Assembly (NCBI GenBank): GCA_023055425.1
Contig: JALGPY010000001.1
Span: 73,092,994 to 73,156,993, forward strand
Length of the DNA: 64,000 nt
Reading direction: 5' to 3'
Origin: Linanthus parryae
Lineage: Eukaryota; Streptophyta; Magnoliopsida; Ericales; Polemoniaceae
The position numbers were made by a program, and so were the translations under genes. This document shows, piece by piece, positions 49,491-61,180 of this stretch; position 1 is the first letter of the stretch; every line of letters starts with the position of its first letter. The notes beneath the pieces are model-generated. The model did not search any database, was not told the origin of the DNA, and saw only the letters and a program-made list of their open reading frames with translations.

Positions 49491-49860
49491 ATCACGTGGC
49501 CCACCTATAAATGACGGAGGCCATACAACTGGCTAGCCTACCTTATCAGGATTTGTCTCGCCAATGGCAAGGCTATCAAGTATGCCACGGTATAACTCAG
49601 CCCTGATCAGACCCTGAAGATATCAGAAGAAATCTAATATGCCAGATTCAATTTTGATCTACATGTCAACAATATATTGTTGTAGGAGCCCACCAAACAG
49701 TAGTAACATAGATTCATCTTGACCGTTTATCTGCAAACGATAACAGTAATATTGACGACAACTGATAGTGGAACTGCTGGATTCCGAGATGTTTACTCCT
49801 GCCAACAACATAATTTTTTTTAAAAAACATATCCCATATGCACGTATACATTGACACATA
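49491..49860 (-). pseudogene. Helitron region between N-terminal and Rep domains
   Basis: The frame 49859-49659 includes SCRQYYCYRLQINGQDESML and LLQQYIVDM. After a stop come GLIRAELYRGILDSLAIGET and PPSFIGGPRDM, running into the Rep frame. These are standard plant Helitron blocks, broken by two or three stops. Confidence 0.8.
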
Positions 49861-50493
49861 CTATCTAAGTAACGTACCGTCTATACTTGTATCGGCCTCA
49901 GATGTTGACCCACTAACACGGGCCTTTTTTTGAGGTTTCTTCTCGATCCCTACCTGCCAGCCAGGTTCACCACGGGGAAACATAATAGGGTATTGCAACG
50001 GATCATAGCAACTGAGATGGTACTTGACAGGGTGGCTGTCACCACTCCGGCGCTGCACCAAAATGTCGAGAGAATAAGACCTAGACGTGCGCTCATCATC
50101 TGTCCAGATTCCTGCAGCCTGATCCAAAGTTGGCAAATTAGACCGCTGTTGGTCTAGGCCCGGATTAGACCTGATAATAATATCACACGAGGAATGAACC
50201 ACCGATTCCTGGATCGCGCAAAAGCACTCATTATAAGGATTACTGTTCAATATTTCTATCAACCGGTTTATAACTGTCACATCCATATTATCAAACGTGT
50301 CAATCCGACGCTGAAGCTGATACTGAGGATCATAGATGTAAAGTTGCAGATACAGGGGCACGCCGCCCCAAGATTAAGATGATTAATATAGTGGTAGACC
50401 TGTCCTTGCGCACGAAAAGTATATATACCTTGACTTTGCTTCGTCGAGCTCTCGTCTAACTTAACCCCCAACGATGTGAAAGAAAACAAGCTA
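49861..50493 (-). pseudogene. Helitron N-terminal domain
   Basis: The frame 50361-49861 contains LQLYIYDPQYQLQRRIDTF, then SNPGLDQQRSNLPTLDQAAG and YDPLQYPIMFPRGEPGWQ, conserved N-terminal blocks of plant Helitron proteins. A shifted frame (50489-50277) covers the preceding FNFTSLGVKLD-like part. It ends with a basic stretch KKPQKKARVSGSTSEAD. Confidence 0.82.
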
Positions 50494-50751
50494 TTATATC
50501 CACGAATTTATCCAGAAACCCTTTGCAACAAAATCATCCGATAACACAAGTTTGGAAAGATCTTCTGAGATTTCATGAGGAGCAATAATAATATGCCCCT
50601 CGCTGCAACAGAACCCCTTTGGGTCATGCATAAACAACTTAGCACGACAATGTGGGCATCTGCGAGGTGGGTCAAATACGCTTGGCGCCCGATGGCGGAG
50701 GAGGATCCCTTTCCTATTTATTTCGTTTCCATTTGCCTGAAAAAAGTTCAA
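50494..50751 (-). pseudogene. Helitron Cys-rich N-terminal block
   Basis: The frame starts MNFFQANGNEINRKGILLRH. It contains CPHCRAKLF and GFCCSEGHIII, the zinc-finger-like block at the front of plant Helitron helicase-like proteins, and ends in LSKLVLSDDF. It may have been preceded by further exons to the right. Confidence 0.78.
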
Positions 50752-52485
50752 ATTCCATCAATAGTTCTAGAACACAGAGCATTGACATCCAATAGTTCTA
50801 GAAGATGAAGACGCATGTATATTCGAACAACTGTTCAAATCAACAACAGTTTCCCCAGACACCGATACAATGATGTGCACCGTAGAAGAAGTAGAAGGAA
50901 TAACATGGTCAGGGGTAATCGAGACACTAGAGCTGCACCATTCGTCTCTACGGAAACTTGTTTCACCATGTACATTATTGACAAACGGGATTTCTACAAC
51001 ACAGAGCATATCACCCAACTTAGCATACATCAAACAATCATCAGAATACCAGACAGTATTAGCACAGACATATCGATTCATCATGACAGCAATGTGAAAA
51101 ATCGACAAACAAATACATTTACCAGCAATGCTGTTGTACAACCTGAAGATGGACATCCGTCTGCACAAGAATTCGTTAACCAACGGAGCAATAACGAATG
51201 AATCATCATGGAAATGAGTGAAAGGGGAAAACCACACACACAATAGAGCACACCAATATTGATCCCCGAAGAAGCACTGTTGGCTGCAGCACCGCTACGC
51301 ATGCCTACCCGACCACAAAGAGAGTGCGCACCTATACAGGTAGCTTTAACAGGGAAAGAACTCGGCATACCCAACGACGAATGCATCGCACACTGAGGCG
51401 CATATGCATGCAACCCAATGTTCGAATCACTAGAAGCTTCCCTATGTACTGGTGCAATGATGCGCTCTGCGGGAGAAGCATGCGACATATCATGATTATG
51501 TGTTAGCAACACACTTGAAATGCAGCGCCCGTCTCCGCAAACAGTTGGTCTATCATGTACACTATCAACCCACGAAATTTCTACATCACAGAATAAATCG
51601 GCGTAATTAGCAGCTGCCAGCCACTCATTAAAAGAACAAGCAGCATTCGCACTGACAAATACATTTATCATGACACTAGCGCGGAAAAATCACAGCCACA
51701 TATATTCACTAGTAACGCATATGTTCCCACACATGAGGGAACCAACCAACAAATAAAACACACATGTCTACGTTTAATAATGGCCACAGTAAGAACAACA
51801 CCACACACATGTACAGTTGGTTGGACAGGTACTGCTAACCACAACACCAACATGCACGACGGGCATACCAGAAGTGGGTTGGGCACCGATTGAGGCAGTA
51901 ACAGCAGTTGAAGAACCAACCGTAGACAACAGCGAATGCGTGGGACGCAAAACCGGCAACTGCGTACGGACGAAAGAGCTAAGGGCAGCACGAGGTCGAC
52001 CATCAACCCCAGGGTGCGAGCGTATACGGATGCACGCAGGACTACTGGAGCCTCCTACTCCGAAGGCAACATCTGCTCCAGCAGGGCTGCCAGTTGTAGC
52101 AGTGCACGTTCTGGTTACACCATCAAAACTGTGAAAAGCATCATAATTATTCAACGCAGGAAAAAGCACACTTGACAAAAATCAAATTCGCAACGTTAGA
52201 TATGCACAACAATGTCGCACATATAGGTAGGACCACATCAATACAAGGAAGCAGGGCATCCACAATTTCCGATAAAAACATACCACGTGAACGCTTGCAA
52301 CCAACACGAGTTGCCCCAGGAACAGCGCACAACGTACCCACCGAAGGTTCGGCGGATGTACATGGGACCGCACCAGCAAAAGACACGTCTCCTGAATCAA
52401 ATCGAGCCACCACATTCTGACCGCCACTTGTACCTGTGCGAACACAATAAAAAACATGTAATTCCACAACGTAGTGCCTAGTATA
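50752..52485 (-). other. Upstream part of Helitron with diverged repeated modules
   Basis: Long frames exist on both strands (up to 196 codons), but none matches a family I know. A module of about 260 bp occurs at roughly 50865-51130 and again at 51455-51720 (about 590 bp apart). It contains GATTTCTACAACACAGA/AATTTCTACATCACAGA, ATCATGACA and a following GAAAAATC. A weaker third copy lies near 52120-52200. It may be the exon-rich N-terminal part of the Helitron or captured DNA. Confidence 0.45.
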
Positions 52486-54009
52486 TGTAGGGTTTTGTAA
52501 TGGATTACGCAGCGGAATTTAACAATAAAAGATCCGCAAAAGACCCTCCAAGGATCACAGGAAGAGAATTCATAACGATAGTAAATAATACATAACAAGT
52601 ACCTTGTGGTTCTCCTGTGATGACGTAAAACACAAATAATGTTGTGTTTCTACGGTTGATCCACACCTAGGATTGAGATCTAGATCCTCCAAGTCCTTGT
52701 TCTAGCTAGGAACGATGGAAGAGGAAGAATAAATCACACAACGGGGAACCAAGAGGAGGTTCAACATCCTTTTTGTGGCGACGGGTAGGGGGCGGACCAA
52801 GGGGGTGGTCGGCCTCTTTGGTTTTGCTCTATCTCCTTGCCTTCTCTCATAATCAAGTAATGTTATGAGCATTAGTTGTAGGAAGGAAGCTAGGAGCATC
52901 CTTTATATAGTCCAACAACTCCATGTTTACTACATAAAGACCCTCTCTTGCATATTAGTCCAACTAAGTTAGCAAGTTGTTGCACTCTGATCATTCTAAT
53001 TGATTAATCATCTTTCCTTGCATTGTTCTCTCACTCAATAATGAATGCACTTTTTGAGAAATTAAAGCTAGGAGTGCCCTTATATAGTTAATAACTCCTT
53101 ATTAACTACATATTTTCTCCCAATGCTAATCCTATCCATATACGGATTAGTCCACCTTACAAATTAGTCTTACTAAGTTTGCTTGTGGTTGCGTATTGAT
53201 CCTTCTTATTAATTAGTCCTACTAATTAATCATAAAGCAGTTTAATCCATAGGGTGTGTGACCCCATAGAATAGATAGTGATCCGACAAAACTTGTGACA
53301 AATGTTAACGTATTGTATTATCCCTTTGTCTCTATATCCGGATTGGACACGAGACATACATGTTACACTCGTATATCCAGTCCATAGTTTCTGGATCCTG
53401 GAAATAGAGTTATCCATGCAGATAACATCAATATCCCATATTAATATATCTGAGTCTGGCCAGACATTCCATAAGCTTTACCCCTCGAGTGGCCGTGGAT
53501 ATTTTCTCCCATAATGTGGGAGGGACAAATCATCTCTACATCACCACCATCTCTAAGCTTTCTTCCTATTATTTCTGATTACCGCCTTTATTGCTACCCA
53601 GTCACGATGTAGTGTTTGACGATACCATAACATAATATTCCATAACTAGAGTATCTTATGACTTCAAGCCTAAGGACCACAATACCATTGTCACAATGAG
53701 AAGCACTTGTGCCGTTAACACAATTAATGTAGCCTTCTCGTGATGGGTCAATCCAGTATGCCATTACCCCTAATGCATATCCATGTGCTAGACTTGATAT
53801 CTCCATATCAATCTACCCACATACTAGTCAGTAGTTGATCGCCATATTAATCAATATAAACGACTAGGGATATTTAAGATAAACAAAAATTGTAATCTAA
53901 GGACTTCATTATATTAGATATCTCCATAAATAATACTATGATTATTCTAGCAAAAAAAAAATAAATGTTCATACTAAATAAGATTGCCTCCAGGGCATCT
54001 ATTCTAACA
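52486..54009 (-). repeat. Chimeric Ty1/copia LTR (two joined pieces)
   Basis: On the minus strand it starts TGTTAGAATAGATGCCC (54009) and ends ...AACCCTACA (52486), so outer ends look like one LTR. The stretch 53016-53200 repeats sequence equivalent to that at 52870-53015, with two TATA regions (about 53084 and 52905). The best reading is the 5' part of one LTR (54009-53016) joined to the 3' part of another (53015-52486). Flanking bases GTATA and TAAAT do not match, as expected for a chimera. Confidence 0.72.
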
Positions 54010-54189
54010 TAAATTGAAAAGATATTGTTCATACAATCTTAAAAAACAGTTCAAAACTAATATAATAAAATAGTACGCAAATTTATTTAAAATAAAACAA
54101 ATTAATTAGCACTTACAAAAATTGATTGATCAGTCTAATCTATTTGACTATGATTATCACATAAGTGTGCGATAAGTCTTATTCTTCGC
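54010..54189. other. AT-rich unassigned spacer
   Basis: AT-rich sequence between the chimeric LTR and the Harbinger-like remnant. No gene or repeat is recognised. Confidence 0.5.
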
Positions 54190-54590
54190 TCCTTAAGAGC
54201 TCCTAGGTTATCAAGTCTCAATGACGACCTAGAAATTGGATGAGTGTTGAATTTGTGATATCTCTTGCAAGCTCGACATACGATACAGATGGTGAAATTT
54301 CATATTCAAGATCAGCGAGAACGTGAGAAGCGTCAAAAGTGTAGGTGTTGAGATATTCGATGCGTTCCTCTTACACTATCATATTGTGCATGATAATGCA
54401 TGCTAATATCATCTTGTGAATGTCATGTTTCTTCTAAAATCAAGTGGCTCCTCTAACCATTGAAAATCAAGCTTGGATATCTCCAAATGTCTGCTCATCG
54501 TCCTTTGCAACAAGTTTCATATTTCTGTGTGAAATATTGTCCTTGGGTATTTTTGCTTGTACGGATAGATTGTAAAGTCTGAAATTTAAG
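54190..54590 (-). pseudogene. PIF/Harbinger-like transposase C-terminal remnant
   Basis: On the minus strand, with several stops, the translation reads FSMVRGAT, KKHDIHKMILACIIMHNMIV, then LADLEYEISPSVSYVELARD and IQFLGRHRDL-like residues near 54210. The block ending ACIIMHNMIV matches the close of the DDE domain in plant HARBI1-like nucleases, which usually read FAIVRGPARFW...IMHNMIVEDE. The N-terminal two-thirds and both terminal repeats are absent. Confidence 0.68.
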
Positions 54591-54607
54591 AATTTAGGAT
54601 AAATTCT

Positions 54608-55524
54608 GAAGTGTGTAAGTAGGTAATAAAATTGGATCAAATTTACTCAAGAAGGGGGGGGGGGTGAATAGAGTATAAAAAGTTTTGCTAAAAAAGGGTT
54701 TTAAAAAAATAAGCAGGAAGGTTTGGATATTTTCAAAGCTTTGAAACCAGTTTCAAAGCTTTGAACTTAAATAGAAAATTTTAAAAGCCTCTGAGATTTT
54801 GAAAGCTTTGAACTTATCCTTTGTTGAAAAAGTTTTGAAGAAAGTAAAGAACTGAAATGAAATGAACTGGACACAAGTTTTTGTTACGAATTTCGGCATC
54901 CAAAAGGCCTACTCTCCGCCTGAGGGATCTAATACGCCTAGGATTTCAACAAATTCTTATTTATCACTAGTTAAGCCCTAGATATCAGGCCTAAGAGAAT
55001 TGTCGTACTCTTATACCAGCCTGCGGTTCTCTGCTAACCTATCTAGTAGAGCTTTAACCACTTGATACAATAAGACTCTCGGTACTTCCACTTGAACAAC
55101 TCAACTAGAACAGAGTATAGAAGATTTATAAATCCTAATGAATAAACAGTTTAAGCACAAGTAGAAGAACACTGAGAAGATAGTGAATCTAGAATGCTTG
55201 GAAGTGTTCTTCTGAGTTTGAAGTGGATTGAATGATCTGAATTGATCTCCTTCGTTGATGCTTTCTCAATCCGAATGTGTTTCTCAGAGTTACTTTGTGT
55301 CTCTCTTTGAATTTAAAGTCTTCCTGCAGCAGTCACAAAGTTTGTTGCAACAAGAATCCTTAAAAATTCTCAACTAATTCTTGGCTCTCAAAAGATCTAT
55401 TCCAACGGATAAGAGCTTGATTTTCTGCACTAAATTTGATCTCAATCTGCACTTGCAAGCTTAAGACAAGTTCTGAACAAATCCCATAAATTTAGCTTAA
55501 TTTTAGTGACCTATTTGGCACTCC
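54608..55524 (-). repeat. Second SIRE-type LTR (solo or fragment)
   Basis: It starts TGAAGTGTGTAAGTAGGTA and has a G run of about 12 followed by TGAATAGAGTAT, aligning with the LTR at 40307. It carries palindromes TTTCAAAGCTTTGAAA at 54731-54746 and a partner at 54751-54766. It lacks a primer site and internal region, and is cut by the Tat/Athila-type LTR at about 55525. Confidence 0.72.
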
Positions 55525-57242
55525 TGCTGACACGATTTCTTACGTGTATGCGCAAGTGCACGGTTGAAATAATAAAGATTGAGTATTAAAACTCAGGTTG
55601 TCGAACCCACAGGGACAAACTCGAGATTGTTTAGTTAGTCGATTAATTTAGAGTACTGTAACAGGGAGGAAGAATTTGATTTAAGAATTGAAATAAACAA
55701 CTAACTAATATTTTTGGATTTTTCTGATAAATATGGTGCAACTAGGTGATCTATGGATCCCCTTGGGTTTTAGACAGTTCCGGATAATGTACTGAAACAC
55801 ACTATCACCTAATTAGTTGTTTCGGGTAATAGCACTGACAATCTCCTCTCGGTCTCATGACGTTCTACCTATCAATTGACTACGAGTCCTGTCGGTCCTC
55901 CATCGTCTGCCGATATGGTTCTAACCGCCTAACGTTAAGTTGATCACTGGGTCTTATCGGTCCACCAATTCCCAATTCTAACGCTAAACAATCAAATCTA
56001 CACTCACACGACTAGTCCTATCATCTCACCTCTCAGTCTCAATGATTCAGGCTAATTTCTTGTTCTCATTCCTATCTAGTAAAGTCTCTTTCGAGCACCC
56101 ACCTAGAAAGCTAGCCTCATCGGCTCGCGAATCCGTTTACGCTAAGTATTAAGTTCAGGACATTCAATCCAACTAATTAGTTAATAATATTTAAGCTACG
56201 ATTCGCTAATAACCTATTGATTCTTCCTCCTAACGTTGTTCTTGTCACCTAAGACGTGTCAATAGTCATAGTGATCAAGATATACGATAAACAAAGAAGA
56301 AAAATACGATTAAAAGAACCGAAAAATGAATCAAATACTTAATCCGGAAACTTGGTCTAGTGCATAAACCCTAGGTTCATCTCCATAGAACCTAGCAAGA
56401 TTATTTAGCTACTCATAAAATAGAAAAACAATACGAGTTTCTCCATACAGTTAATAAAAAGAGAAGAAGAAATCAAACTATAATCCGGAGCTTCGTCGTT
56501 CATCTTCTCCTCTGTCCTCTTACTTGATTCGTCTCCCTTATTCGTGAGCCTTTATTCGTTCCGTCTGACGTCCAATGTGCAGAATTATTAATCAGCCCCG
56601 TATAGACTTGGAGTCACAATTGTCCTTTTTTGCACTTTTACCCCTCCAAGATTGTTGGAGACTATGATTTTTTCCAATCATTACTTAATGCTTTGCTCCA
56701 CTCCTAAACCCTAGGAAATAAAAGACCACGCAACATCTCTTCATAATTTCTCTTTATTTGCAATCTGCCCCCGCCAAAATATAGCCGCTTGACTTGTCTT
56801 TCGCACGAAAGAGCAGAGAGTTTGCTTCTATTCGCACACCAATGCCCCTGGAGCTGATCGCAACTTTCTTCTCTGCGATGTGCTGTGTTTTCTTGTTGCT
56901 TGGTTGCTAGTTCTAGGTTCTTTTCTTCTGTTTTGGGTTGTTGCCGCTTCTGCGTTTTGCTTCGGTATTGATGGCTGCTTCAGGTGGGTCTGAGATTGAA
57001 CCCGAAGGCTTCGTGGGCCTATAATGGCTGATTTTAGTCGGGTTTAGGTGGGTTTTTTAGGTGCTATTGTAGGTGCGGTGTTGGGTTGAATTTGGCGGCC
57101 ATGGCTGCTGGGTTGCGGTAGTGTAGGTTCAGTCATGGACTAGTTGTGGCTTCGGTACAGTGGTTGGTTTTAGCGGTGTAAAGGGCTTGATATGGTGAAT
57201 TGGTGTTGGAGGTTTAATGGTCTGATGGGTGTTTATGGTTGA
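55525..57242 (-). repeat. Tat/Athila-type LTR fragment
   Basis: Its left end carries GTCGAACCCACAGGGAC, the motif that ends the other two Athila/Tat-type LTRs here. It is AT-balanced and has no coding frame of note. It is interrupted at 57243 by the younger element, and its continuation would be right of the window. TG at 55525 or 55528 is the probable LTR terminus. Confidence 0.6.
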
Positions 57243-59460
57243 TGTTCACGATAATTCCCAAGTATAGGAATATCGTTCTAAGTAGTACCCGAGTAAGAAC
57301 GAGGTCGAATCCACAAGGAGAGGAGGATTAGAGAGTGACTTGCAAAACTAGAATAAACGACTAACTAAAACAATAAAACACAAACTCTCAATGGCTTTAA
57401 AGCTTGCCAAGCTATTCAAATCCACCAAAATCAATTGATGGAGCAAGTTTGAGGTTTGAGTTTAAGAACAAAGTAAACGACTACTAGAGCTACGATTCAA
57501 GAAACTAAGCGAAATACCAAGTAATGAGGGCTAGGGATCATCGGTTTCTCTAGTGACCAATCCTCCTATTATATTCAAGCCCGATTCTCAATTCGCATGT
57601 GTCAATCCACAAGACAAGTATCTCGAGAAGTGATTGCTCATACAATCCAACTCGCGACAAGAGAAGTGTGTAAATCCAACACGCTATTCAAGCACTAAAG
57701 AGGCTATTCCAATGAGATTCTCCAAATTTCAAGTGTTTCAAGCATCAACCATATGTAAACACACATAGATGTTTCCACATGAAAGATCAAGCAACAAATG
57801 AGATTTGTAAATTCTCACTCAAATCACCTAACTAGAACTCGATTTCTCAAAGTTAGGATTGATGAGTTCCTTTCACTCAAATGCAACTTCAAATCAAACA
57901 CGTCAAAAGTATTCGCACATCTACCTATTCAATGCATCAAATACTTCAACAAGAGAAATCCAAACATTGCACTAAGCATTCAAGTGAACCCAATTCAACC
58001 CATTCATCCTTGAAGTTCAACTTGAATCAACAAGATGATTAGAGCACTAGATAGTCCCAAATCACCCAAGCAATTGAATTAGCTACTCATTATAAGAAAT
58101 TCAAGAGAGATTGAGAGAAATTTACTTTCAATAATCAAAACTTGAATCACAATTGATGTCATACACTTGTTTTCCAATTCAACCTCAACACTTGATAGAA
58201 ACTACACAAACTAAGAGCAAAATAGCCAAAAACTCAAGCTAAACTATCAACTAATGAAGAACAACCCCTAACAAGCTACTGCTGCTGCTGCTATAGCAAG
58301 AACTCAGCAGCAGCAGTCACATAACGAACCCAGAATTCGCTCAAGAACAGAGTCGAAGAACCCAACAGCATCAGTTACAGAACAGAGCAAAACAGTGCAC
58401 AAACTGATGAAAATCAACCTCCTCTCTCCCTCTCTTCCTCTTTCTCTTGTTCTTGGACCTGAGTTTGCTCAAGAGTGAGCTCAGAATCGCAAGAACGAAC
58501 CCAGAAGTGGGTGAAATCGGAGAGAGAGAGAGGAGAAACAAAAACGGAGTACTGTGCCGAAAATGGGTCAGAGGGAGTCCTTTGATTTCTTCAAGCTCTG
58601 TTTATATAGCCTTGTCCGTGCGGTTTCGTGGCCTCCAAGGCTCATCTCATCTATCCAATTCGTCTGATTCCCTCTCCTTCGTTGATTTTCATCTTACCCT
58701 CAAGAACCCTAGGTTTTGGGGGTTTTCTCTTGGATCATTGTTGGGCCGAATTGAAAGAGAAGGGATGTAGAGAGTGGGCTAGGGAGCGATTTCGGACTGG
58801 TTTGGGTCAATTTGCTCGAGTTTTGGTCAGGTTATGGTGGGTTTCGGAGCTTCGTCTGAAGCTTCCATGGAGGCGTGGGTTTGTTTCTGTTGAACGACGG
58901 GGAGAGAGGAAAGTTGCACCGCTGGTGCTTAATTGTTGTCCGAATATTGCAGATTGGCCCCCCTTTGTTTGCTGGGGGCTTTAAAAGGCCCCCAGCACTT
59001 CTTAAAAGGTTCTGAAAATGGCATTTAAACCCCCATCCCATTAAATACTCTTCATTGCAGTCCTTTGAACGTTTAGAAAACATCACTTAGCGCCCCCTTT
59101 CGTTAATTTTCTTCTCAAATATGCCCTTTGACATCACTTTTGACTTGCAATCTAGCCTTTAACTTGCATTTTCTTCAATTTTGGCATCTTTTCCACTTGA
59201 TTTCTTCAATATAAGCCCATTTAAATCCTTCTTCACTTCTCTTGGCCCCTCTAAAGCGTCTCAATTCATCATTCAAGCTCTCCCAACTAGCCTCTTACGT
59301 TCTAAATCACGTCTTTGCCTACAAAATACGATAAAAACAAGCAAAACTACAAAGACAAGCATAAGTCTAGAAAGAGAGATAAAATAGATAAATTACACAT
59401 ATTAGCAAGTTAAGAGGAGTTCCTTAACATACTAAAATATGCAATTTTAATTCATCAACA
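57243..59460 (-). repeat. 3' LTR of Tat/Athila-type element (2218 bp)
   Basis: The plus strand reads TGTTCACGATAATTCC...TTCATCAACA. On the minus strand it starts TGTTGATGAATT next to the polypurine tract. It contains TCGAATCCACAAGGAG, the end motif shared with related LTRs. A TATA-like box is at 58601-58609. Small frames of 71-118 codons lie inside and have no recognisable product. The five bases to its left (57238-57242) are GTTGA, the predicted target-site copy. Confidence 0.9.
58601..58609 (-). promoter_or_regulatory. TATA-like box of Tat/Athila-type LTR
   Basis: The minus strand reads CTATATAAAC within the LTR, about 0.85 kb from the LTR start on that strand. It fits a U3 promoter; no other support. 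Confidence 0.45.
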
Positions 59461-61180
59461 CACCCCCCAACTAGCCTTTTGCTCGTCCTCGAGCAAAGAG
59501 AGCGATAAGAGACGTAATCTAGTTATGAACCAATCATGAGAGACACACACTCAACTATACAAGGCTTGACTCAATTCTAAACTAGACTCAAATATTTACA
59601 AAAACGCACACACACATTATCTATCCTAAGTGAGAACTCAAAGAAAATAAAATACTAAAGATTACTAGCTAATTTTAATTTTTTTGTGGGGGAAAAAGAA
59701 GAATGCACAAATGTCTCCTCAAATAAATTCTCAAAGTCCAAGAAGATTGAGAAAGAAGCCTAAGGACGTCTAAGCATATACTCATACAAATGTGGGCGGT
59801 GTTTGGTAGAAGGTGACTCATGCGAACCACAAAACTTGTTAATTAAGTCCAATTTGCGAGAAAGTATGCCTTCAAAAATAAGGATCACAAGAAACTAGAC
59901 ATTCTCCTACTTATTCAAAAGCACCCATGTAGGATGGACTTCCAAAGCTTTGAACAAAATTTTTAAGAAGGGGAGATGTGGTTGTGGGCTTGTATGATCC
60001 TTTTGTGGATTTTTGGTAGATGGTGCGATTTATCATTTTTTTTTCTTTTCTTTTCTTTTTTTTTTGGAAATTTATAGCTTAAACAATTTATTTTTCACCT
60101 CAAATCCAAGGCTCTCCAAGACCCACAACAAAACAGAGGAATATACACGCGAGTGGTATTTTTAAGCTAAACCAAGGGAGCTATCTAGGTGGTGACGTAA
60201 CATTATCCCCGGACACCCCTCTATTTCTTAGACATCGCATGAGGTGTCATTGGTAACCACCACTCCAATGGGCTACAAGTTTCCACCGCAAAAACGAATA
60301 GAGTAAAATCTTTTTGTGAAGTTCAAATAGCTTTAGAAAATGCACCCTTTATCAAAAGTAAAAGACGTCAAAGTTTATGTGATCAACTTAGCTTGAAGGA
60401 CTTAAACATGAAACGTAAATTTAGTGTGTCGCTTTGTGAGAACGCATGATATCGCGGAAGGTGGGATATTGGTGTAGATGTATTGAGTATAAGCAAAGAA
60501 TTCCTTTCTAAAATAAAAATAAAAAGAACATGGACTAAGAAATTTCATTTTTTGAAAACATCTAGCTTCCTAAAATTCCCCCTTTTCACTTTTCTCATTT
60601 TTTTTTTCAATATTTCATTTTTTTTTATTATTGTTTTTTGAAATAAGTGACTCAACTATAACTTCCTAAGACTCAATAAAGCTATCAAATAAGAAAATAA
60701 AATCTAGACTCAAGATGAAAGGTGAAAATAAAACTATCAAAGAAAGAGGAAAAAAATCTATGGTTTGACACGGGGAAAGAGTGATGCTTCTCATGAAAGG
60801 TTCACACACATTTTTTCAAAATTTTCAAATTTTTAATTTTTATGATTTTTTTCGATTTGTTTTTCATTTTTTTGTATTTTTCATGTAAATCACTAATGAA
60901 GAAAAATCATGTTAGTAACCATTTAAGCAAGAAATAAAATCTACTTCCCACCCCCCCAACTAAAATGTCACATTGTCCTCAATGTGTGAGAACAATGGAA
61001 GAGCATACAAGTTCATATAAGAGATAAGGGATAGATAGACCTCATTTTAGCTTTCTTGGCCACCAAGCATAAGTCCTCCAAGAGCAACCTACAAAATGGT
61101 AAAAGAAAAGAAAATGCAAGAAATAGAGATAAACTAATTTATTTATTTACAACTAGGGAGGTGGAACAAAGAAAATGATG
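59461..61180 (-). other. 3' untranslated interior of Tat/Athila-type element
   Basis: AT-rich, with long T/A runs (about 60038-60065 and 60598-60640) and no credible gene. The purine tract TTGGGGGGTG at 59461-59470 abuts the LTR, preceded by the palindrome GCTCGAGGACGAGC (about 59483-59496). A second block, GAGGACAATGTGACATTTT followed by AGTTGGGGGGG, lies at about 60953-60984. Both resemble modules that follow pol in plant Athila/Tat elements. Confidence 0.7.

Larger units (their letters stand above)
46829..50751 (-). mobile_element. Helitron remnant (Rep/helicase), minus strand
   Basis: Minus-strand order from 50751: Cys-rich N-terminal zinc-finger-like block, N-terminal Helitron domain, Rep domain, linker and helicase start. 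This is the order in plant Helitron RepHel proteins. The helicase motor motifs beyond about 46829 are missing, and a solo LTR splits the helicase at 47054-48483. Helitrons move by rolling-circle replication using Rep and helicase. Neither Helitron terminus is visible. Confidence 0.85.

Noticed and set aside
51817..52420. Plus-strand frames rich in Thr, Pro and Arg
   Set aside because: The Helitron reads on the minus strand, and the plus frames lack any domain. Kept only as part of the unassigned region.
58447..59387. Frames of 68-118 codons in the Tat/Athila-type LTR
   Set aside because: They sit inside the LTR, overlap one another and show no domain.
59941..59960. CAAAGCTTTGAAC resembling the SIRE palindrome
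   Set aside because: A single partial match without a phased partner; likely chance.
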